18,507 nucleotides of DNA from SIG440 sp045645905 (GTDB lineage: Bacteria; Bacillota; Clostridia; Monoglobales; Monoglobaceae). Below, piece after piece: positions 14,988 to 18,507 of the stretch. A program made the translations under genes and the position numbers. Below the pieces are notes generated by a model that was not told where the DNA came from, ran no database searches, and was given only the letters and a program-made list of their open reading frames with translations. The DNA lies in assembly GCA_045645905.1 (NCBI GenBank), contig JAZRJT010000089.1:1-18507 (forward strand), read 5' to 3'. Position 1 is the first letter of the stretch. Each line of letters opens with the position of its first letter.

Positions 14988-16004
14988 CTACTCCTTCTCT
15001 GTTGAAATCGCTACTGCATGAGCAACCGATGGTATAGACTCTCCCTGCAATGTTGATGTGGGACTAAGAAGTGCCCCTGTACCCATAAATAGTACATTTC
15101 TAAGTTTTCCCGCCTTAATCATATCCATAATATATCCGCATAATGTCACTGCAAGGCATCCGCAACCTGAGCCTCCTGCATGCATATCCTGTTTGTTGAT
15201 ATCAAAAATCATACAGCCGCAATCATCGTAATTTGCAGATATACGATAGCCCTTTTCATACATCAAATCAATAAGCGCCGCCTTGCCCACAACTCCTAAA
15301 TCACCCGATAGAATTAAATCATAAAAATTTGGCTGTCTGCCTGTATCCCTGAAATGTGCCGCCAGGGTATCTGCCGCCGCAGGCGCCATTGCCGCACCCA
15401 TATTATTGGCGTCCTTTATGCCGAAATCAACAATCTTTCCTGAAGTAAAATGTGTCACATAAGGGCCGTTACCCTCTTTTGAAAGCAACGCCGACCCCGA
15501 GCCCGTAACAGTCCATTGCGCCGTAGGGGTACGCTGACCGCCGTATTCCAAAGGGTTTCGGTACTGTCTCTCTGCCGTGCAGAAATGACTTGAGGTCACC
15601 GCCGCCGTAAGATTGGCAAACCCGCCGTCAATTGCCATTGCCGAAAGCCCGATTGTCTCTGCCATTGTTGAGCACGCACCGTAAACTCCCATAAACGGAA
15701 TATCAAAATCCATAAGCCCAAAGGTAGAGCTGATACACTGATTAAGAAGGTCTCCTGCAAAGAGATAGTTTATATCCTTAATATCAACCCCTGCCTTTTC
15801 GACAGCGCGTATAACCGCAGATTTTTGCATTTTGCTCTCGGTTTTTTCCCAGGTTTCCTCGCCCCATTCGGCATCTTCCATAATGATATCAAAATGCTGT
15901 GCCAACGGGCCTTGTGCCTCCTTTTGCCCGACAACACTTGCAGTCGCAAGAATATTTACAGGTGTCTCCATTTTAACAGTTTGTGTTCCAAGCCTTTTAT
16001 TCAT
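14988..16004 (-). CDS. spoVAD: SpoVAD (dipicolinate-binding sporulation protein)
   Basis: A thiolase-fold protein on the spore inner membrane; the Bacillus homologue binds dipicolinic acid. The 338-residue product shows the thiolase-like core. A nucleophile-elbow-like GACSTMAET holds Cys111 at the position of thiolase/ketoacyl-synthase cysteines. Further marks are FAGDLLNQ, a glycine-rich HAGGSGCGCLA stretch and a C-terminal FMGTGALLSP. No transmembrane segment is evident, as expected. ATG 16004 follows the spoVAC stop by two bases, with GGGGGTG five bases upstream. Order C-D-E is the compact clostridial arrangement, without the spoVAA, AB or AF genes found in Bacillus. Identification is very secure; whether Cys111 does chemistry is unknown. 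Confidence 0.96.
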   Translation of the reverse strand: MNKRLGTQTVKMETPVNILATASVVGQKEAQGPLAQHFDIIMEDAEWGEETWEKTESKMQKSAVIRAVEKAGVDIKDINYLFAGDLLNQCISSTFGLMDFDIPFMGVYGACSTMAETIGLSAMAIDGGFANLTAAVTSSHFCTAERQYRNPLEYGGQRTPTAQWTVTGSGSALLSKEGNGPYVTHFTSGKIVDFGIKDANNMGAAMAPAAADTLAAHFRDTGRQPNFYDLILSGDLGVVGKAALIDLMYEKGYRISANYDDCGCMIFDINKQDMHAGGSGCGCLAVTLCGYIMDMIKAGKLRNVLFMGTGALLSPTSTLQGESIPSVAHAVAISTEKE

Positions 16005-16006
16005 AA

Positions 16007-16456
16007 CTACACCCCCAACCCCAAAAGATAATATAAAAGACCAATAACAATGGATGTGTTTATGCCGTAAACCAGCACAGGTCCTGCGATGGTAAACATT
16101 TTAGCGGCAACGCCCAGAACATACCCCTCGCGCTTAAATTCAATTGCCGGAGACACCACCGCATTTGCAAAGCCTGTAATGGGAACCAAAGTTCCTGCTC
16201 CTGCGTGCTTTGCAATTTTATGATACACATTAAGACCTGTAAGCAAAGCGCCAAGAAATACCATAGTTATGGGTACTGCTGTCTTTACGCTCTCTTCGTT
16301 AAGTCCAAAAACATCTTTATAAATATTACCTATTACTTGCCCGATTGTACATATAATTCCGCCGATTACAAAAGCACACAATACATTTTTCCACAGCCTG
16401 CTGTCGGGAGATTTTTTCTCTATATAGCTTGAATAATCCTGATTGGTGAAATCCAT
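16007..16456 (-). CDS. spoVAC: SpoVAC (SpoVA channel membrane subunit)
   Basis: Membrane protein of the SpoVA complex; the Bacillus homologue behaves as a mechanosensitive channel allowing Ca-dipicolinate release. The 149-residue product has a polar N-terminal tail followed by about four hydrophobic spans: VLCAFVIGGIICTIGQVIG, ITMVFLGALLTGLNVYH, FANAVVSPAIEF with the preceding loop, and VLVYGINTSIVIGLLYYLLG. The conserved loop is HAGAGTLVPITGFANAVVSP. ATG 16456 has CGGAGG seven bases upstream. The gene opens the spoVA operon and lies downstream of a candidate forespore promoter. The family is certain. Confidence 0.95.
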   Translation of the reverse strand: MDFTNQDYSSYIEKKSPDSRLWKNVLCAFVIGGIICTIGQVIGNIYKDVFGLNEESVKTAVPITMVFLGALLTGLNVYHKIAKHAGAGTLVPITGFANAVVSPAIEFKREGYVLGVAAKMFTIAGPVLVYGINTSIVIGLLYYLLGLGV

Positions 16457-16481
16457 AACCTTTCCTCCGATTTAGTATTTT

Positions 16482-16513
16482 TAGTATTATTTGCAGTTTA
16501 AAAGATTGTATGC
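16482..16513 (-). promoter_or_regulatory. Candidate forespore (sigma-F/G type) promoter of spoVACDE
   Basis: On the minus strand GCATA (16509-16513) is followed 17 bases later by AATAATACTA, ending at 16482. GCATA fits the -35 of forespore sigma factors. The -10 matches most of the sigma-F consensus but lacks its two leading Gs, and it is one base off a sigma-G-like CATACTA. Spacing to the AATACTA core is 20 bases, long for sigma-G. A second AATACTA follows closely. Known forespore control of spoVA operons makes this plausible, but it is only a sequence match. Confidence 0.4.
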
Positions 16514-16542
16514 AAAAAAATAACGCTTTCATAAGCGTTATT
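16514..16542 (-). terminator. Intrinsic terminator of malQ
   Basis: Reading the minus strand just after the malQ stop, AATAACGCTT pairs with AAGCGTTATT (10 base pairs, loop ATGA) and is followed by a run of T. It sits between malQ and spoVAC, so it separates metabolic from sporulation transcription. Confidence 0.85.
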
Positions 16543-16549
16543 TTATGTA

Positions 16550-17980
16550 TTAAATTCTGCAATAAATTTCATTCAGTCGGCGGTATTCTTCTTTACTAAT
16601 AGAATTAAGCTGTTCCTTAGTCACCCGAAAACGCCAGTTATTTTCTGCCCTGCCGGGAAAGTTAAGTCTTGTGTCCGAACCAAATTTCAACAAATCCTGA
16701 ATGGTAAACATAACCACACCAGCCGAGCTTTGCCATATTGTACGCAGCATTGCAGTTAAGCCTTGTGTCCAGTCAGGGGCGGTATATCCGCAATATTCAA
16801 GCATATTGCGCCGATTTTCATCACCAAGCTCCCACAAAAATCCTAGAAGAGTGTTGTTATCGTGAGTTCCAGCATAAGCAATACAGTTGTTTTTGTAGTT
16901 GTGAGGCATATGGGTTGACTCGCCGCCAAAAAAACCAAACTGAAATACTCGCATACCGGGAAAGCCGCTGTCTTCAACAAGCTGTTCCACTTCCTTAGTA
17001 ATGTGCCCCAAATCTTCGGCAATAATCAACTTATCTCCGGCAATCTCTTTGATTTTTTTAATCAGGTCCATTCCCGGACCCTTTATCCATTCTCCATTTT
17101 TTGCAGTTTTTTCCTCTGCAGGCACCGACCAATATGCCTCAAAGGCACGAAAATGGTCAATCCTTAGCCCGTCAAAGATTTTCAGCATAAAGTCTATGCG
17201 GTCAAGCCACCATTTGTAACCATCCACCTTCATTTTATCCCAGTTGTATAAGGGGTTTCCCCACAACTGACCGTCTTCTGAAAAATAGTCAGGCGGTACA
17301 CCTGCAACAGATGTAGGGATGCCGCGTTTATCCAGTTGAAATAGGTCTTTATTCGCCCATACATCAGCACTGTCGGGAGATACATAAAAAGGAATGTCCC
17401 CAATAATTTCTATCCCCTGATTATTGGCATAAGTTTTGATATCCTCCCATTGAGCAAAAAATTCATACTGAATAAACTGCCACATAAAAAGAATATCTTC
17501 ATCATAATTTACAGCTTTCCAGTCTTGCCATTGAATGTCGCCATTGGCAGTCTTTAGTGCCATAAACTTACAAAAGCTTTCTATGTATGGATTTTCTGAA
17601 ATAAACTGTTTTATATCATCCCTATTGTTGATACGTTTTGATGCTTTATACAGCAAATTAAGACGTTCTGCCGAAAGACGTTCAAACTCGCACAGATATG
17701 GTGAATTTTGCTCTGCATCATTAATTTCGGCATCAGTAATCAAACCTTTGTTAAAAAGAATTTCAAGGTCAATAAAATATGGATTGCCCGCAAAGGTAGA
17801 ATGTGATTTGTATGGCGAATTATATTCGTCCACCGGACAAAACGGCAGAACCTGCCAATATGAAAACCCACAGTCTGACAAAAAATCGATAAAATTCTTT
17901 GCATCTTTTCCAAAACTACCGCAGGAATAATCCCCCGGCAATGATGAGATGTGCATAAGAACACCGCATTTTCTTTTCAA
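16550..17980 (-). CDS. malQ: 4-alpha-glucanotransferase (amylomaltase)
   Basis: A cytoplasmic glycoside hydrolase family 77 enzyme that transfers 1,4-glucan segments between maltodextrins, used in maltodextrin or glycogen turnover. The 476-residue product begins with the family block GVLMHISSLPGDYSCGSFG. Catalytic residues are visible: nucleophile Asp275 in GLRIDHFRAF, acid/base Glu322 in AEDLG, and Asp374 in THDN. YWQVLPFCPVD and NSPYKSHSTFAGNPYFIDLE are typical substrate-loop motifs. Length is that of a bacterial MalQ without extra domains. The start is TTG at 17980, with GGAGG eight bases upstream. The next ATG is inside the first beta strand. It is a single-gene unit ending in its own terminator, with an inverted repeat in the putative promoter. 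The identification is secure. Confidence 0.95.
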   Translation of the reverse strand: MKRKCGVLMHISSLPGDYSCGSFGKDAKNFIDFLSDCGFSYWQVLPFCPVDEYNSPYKSHSTFAGNPYFIDLEILFNKGLITDAEINDAEQNSPYLCEFERLSAERLNLLYKASKRINNRDDIKQFISENPYIESFCKFMALKTANGDIQWQDWKAVNYDEDILFMWQFIQYEFFAQWEDIKTYANNQGIEIIGDIPFYVSPDSADVWANKDLFQLDKRGIPTSVAGVPPDYFSEDGQLWGNPLYNWDKMKVDGYKWWLDRIDFMLKIFDGLRIDHFRAFEAYWSVPAEEKTAKNGEWIKGPGMDLIKKIKEIAGDKLIIAEDLGHITKEVEQLVEDSGFPGMRVFQFGFFGGESTHMPHNYKNNCIAYAGTHDNNTLLGFLWELGDENRRNMLEYCGYTAPDWTQGLTAMLRTIWQSSAGVVMFTIQDLLKFGSDTRLNFPGRAENNWRFRVTKEQLNSISKEEYRRLNEIYCRI

Positions 17981-17988
17981 ATCAAAAA

Positions 17989-17993
17989 CCTCC
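17989..17993 (-). promoter_or_regulatory. Ribosome binding site supporting the malQ TTG start
   Basis: GGAGG on the minus strand lies eight bases before TTG 17980. It makes the non-ATG start convincing, and the protein then begins exactly where family members do. Confidence 0.75.
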
Positions 17994-18029
17994 GCCTACA
18001 TTGTAACTTCTAATATTATATATTTTATC

Positions 18030-18057
18030 ATAATATTCCTGTTTGTGCAACAGGCAA
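18030..18057 (-). promoter_or_regulatory. Weak candidate malQ promoter with an inverted repeat
   Basis: TTGCCT (18052-18057) and TATTAT (18030-18035) on the minus strand are 16 bases apart; a TATAAT further down (18015-18020) is an alternative -10. The dyad CCTGTT-tgtgc-AACAGG (18038-18054, plus strand) fills the spacer and overlaps the -35. That is the layout of a repressor operator. It is not followed by a T run, so it is not a terminator. No regulator gene is in the window. Confidence 0.35.
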
Positions 18058-18150
18058 ATAACACCACCATTTTGCCTTCTCACTCCATCTTTCTCGACAA
18101 ATAAAGGTAAAGTTTTTTAGTTTAGTTACTATGGACATTCAAAAATGGAC

Positions 18151-18181
18151 AAAAAAAGAGACGGCATAAAGCCGTCTCTTT
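18151..18181 (-). terminator. Strong intrinsic terminator of the right-edge gene
   Basis: On the minus strand AAAGAGACGGC pairs with GCCGTCTCTTT (11 base pairs, loop TTTAT) and is followed by a T run. It starts 20 bases after the TAA of the right-edge gene. The GC-rich stem and clean T tract suit a highly transcribed gene. Confidence 0.92.
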
Positions 18182-18201
18182 AAATTAAGCTAATTGTGAT
18201 A

Positions 18202-18507
18202 TTAAGCTGCAGGAACAGCAGCGCCGTCACGAACGATCATGTCAGCAATACCCTTAACGATTACGAGGTCTACAACCTTACCGTCATAAACTGTTGCGTA
18301 AACATAGTCAGCAGCCTTCTGAGCATCAGGCTGAGTTGCTGTGATATCAGCACCACGGTCGATAGAAACCTTTACGTTAGCAAGAGTATCTTTGTAGAGA
18401 GATTCGTATGTCTTGAAGCTTGAAACGCTAGCCTTCTTAACTTCGAGGTTTCTGCCGTTAGCATCGATAACATAAACATTCTTAGCCTGTGAAAGCTTGA
18501 GTGTTGC
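18202..18507 (-). CDS. C-terminus of an unrecognised, probably abundant protein (N-terminus outside window)
   Basis: The frame is open from the right edge to a TAA at 18202, giving 101 residues that end in DGAAVPAA. The visible part looks beta-rich, with repeated short strands such as KNVYVIDANGRNLEVKKASV and DYVYATVYDGKVVDLVIVKG. It has many Val, Asp, Ala and Lys residues and no cysteine. Nine of ten lysine codons are AAG and alanine is mostly GCT/GCA, a bias expected of a highly expressed gene. The strong terminator agrees. The style resembles the ends of bacterial surface-layer or secreted proteins, but no LPXTG sorting signal, membrane anchor or S-layer homology motif is visible. I cannot name it. 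The real start and any signal peptide are outside the window. Confidence 0.8.
   Translation of the reverse strand, partial: ATLKLSQAKNVYVIDANGRNLEVKKASVSSFKTYESLYKDTLANVKVSIDRGADITATQPDAQKAADYVYATVYDGKVVDLVIVKGIADMIVRDGAAVPAA

Larger units (their letters stand above)
17981..18150. other. Intergenic stretch upstream of malQ
   Basis: Apart from the malQ ribosome binding site, the candidate promoter and the dyad (18038-18054), I see nothing coding here. The part from 18058 to 18150 has only a short direct repeat (ATGGACA at 18131 and again at 18146) and no open frame with a start signal on either strand. Confidence 0.6.

Noticed and set aside
16473..16488. Repeated TAGTATT as the start of a repeat array
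   Set aside because: Only two A/T-rich copies; more simply explained as promoter -10 sequence.
1..18507. Window as a small circular element, with the two surface-like ends being one gene
   Set aside because: Joining base 18507 to base 1 puts the two end frames out of register, and lysine codon use differs (AAA on the left, AAG on the right); all other genes are chromosomal.

Overview
The window is about 18.5 kb of moderately AT-rich DNA in which every credible gene lies on the minus strand. The gene set points to an endospore-forming member of the Clostridia (Bacillota): spoVAC-spoVAD-spoVAE, SepF and DivIVA, a YmcA/RicA-like protein, and a MutL that carries its own endonuclease motif. Gene order also resembles Bacillus and Clostridium. 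No genus can be assigned by reading alone.

In transcription order (right to left): (1) 18507-18202, the C-terminal 101 residues of an unrecognised protein with strongly selected codons, closed by a strong terminator. (2) 17980-16550, malQ, starting at TTG, with an inverted repeat in its probable promoter and its own terminator. (3) 16456-14616, the spoVACDE operon behind a possible forespore promoter. (4) 14525 to the left edge, a continuous run of 13 genes behind one very good sigma-A-type promoter: miaB, ricA-like, mutS, mutL, miaA, a HlyD-like membrane protein, a YggS-family PLP protein, sepF, ylmH, divIVA, lspA, an RluD-type pseudouridine synthase and a RadC-like protein, followed by uvrB. 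Junctions are short or overlapping, and no internal terminator was seen.

The run joins two clusters well known in Firmicutes: tRNA A37 modification plus mismatch repair (miaB/ricA/mutS/mutL/miaA), and division plus envelope (yggS/sepF/ylmH/divIVA/lspA/rluD). MiaA isopentenylates A37 and MiaB methylthiolates the product. MutS and MutL act together in mismatch repair. SepF and DivIVA organise the septum and poles, and LspA matures lipoproteins. SpoVAC, D and E move Ca-dipicolinate into the forespore and out at germination.

I found no convincing new system. The most important anomaly is at the left edge. UvrB stops matching its family after about 264 residues and continues in frame into at least 67 residues of unrelated, secreted-looking sequence. 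An assembly join is the first explanation to test. Other points of interest are the HlyD-like protein inside the division cluster, a DivIVA lacking the usual membrane-contact arginine, a conservative change in the MutL endonuclease motif, and a four-cysteine tail on the RicA-like protein. No rRNA, tRNA, CRISPR array, insertion sequence or prophage was seen. No gene-free stretch exceeds about 225 bases.
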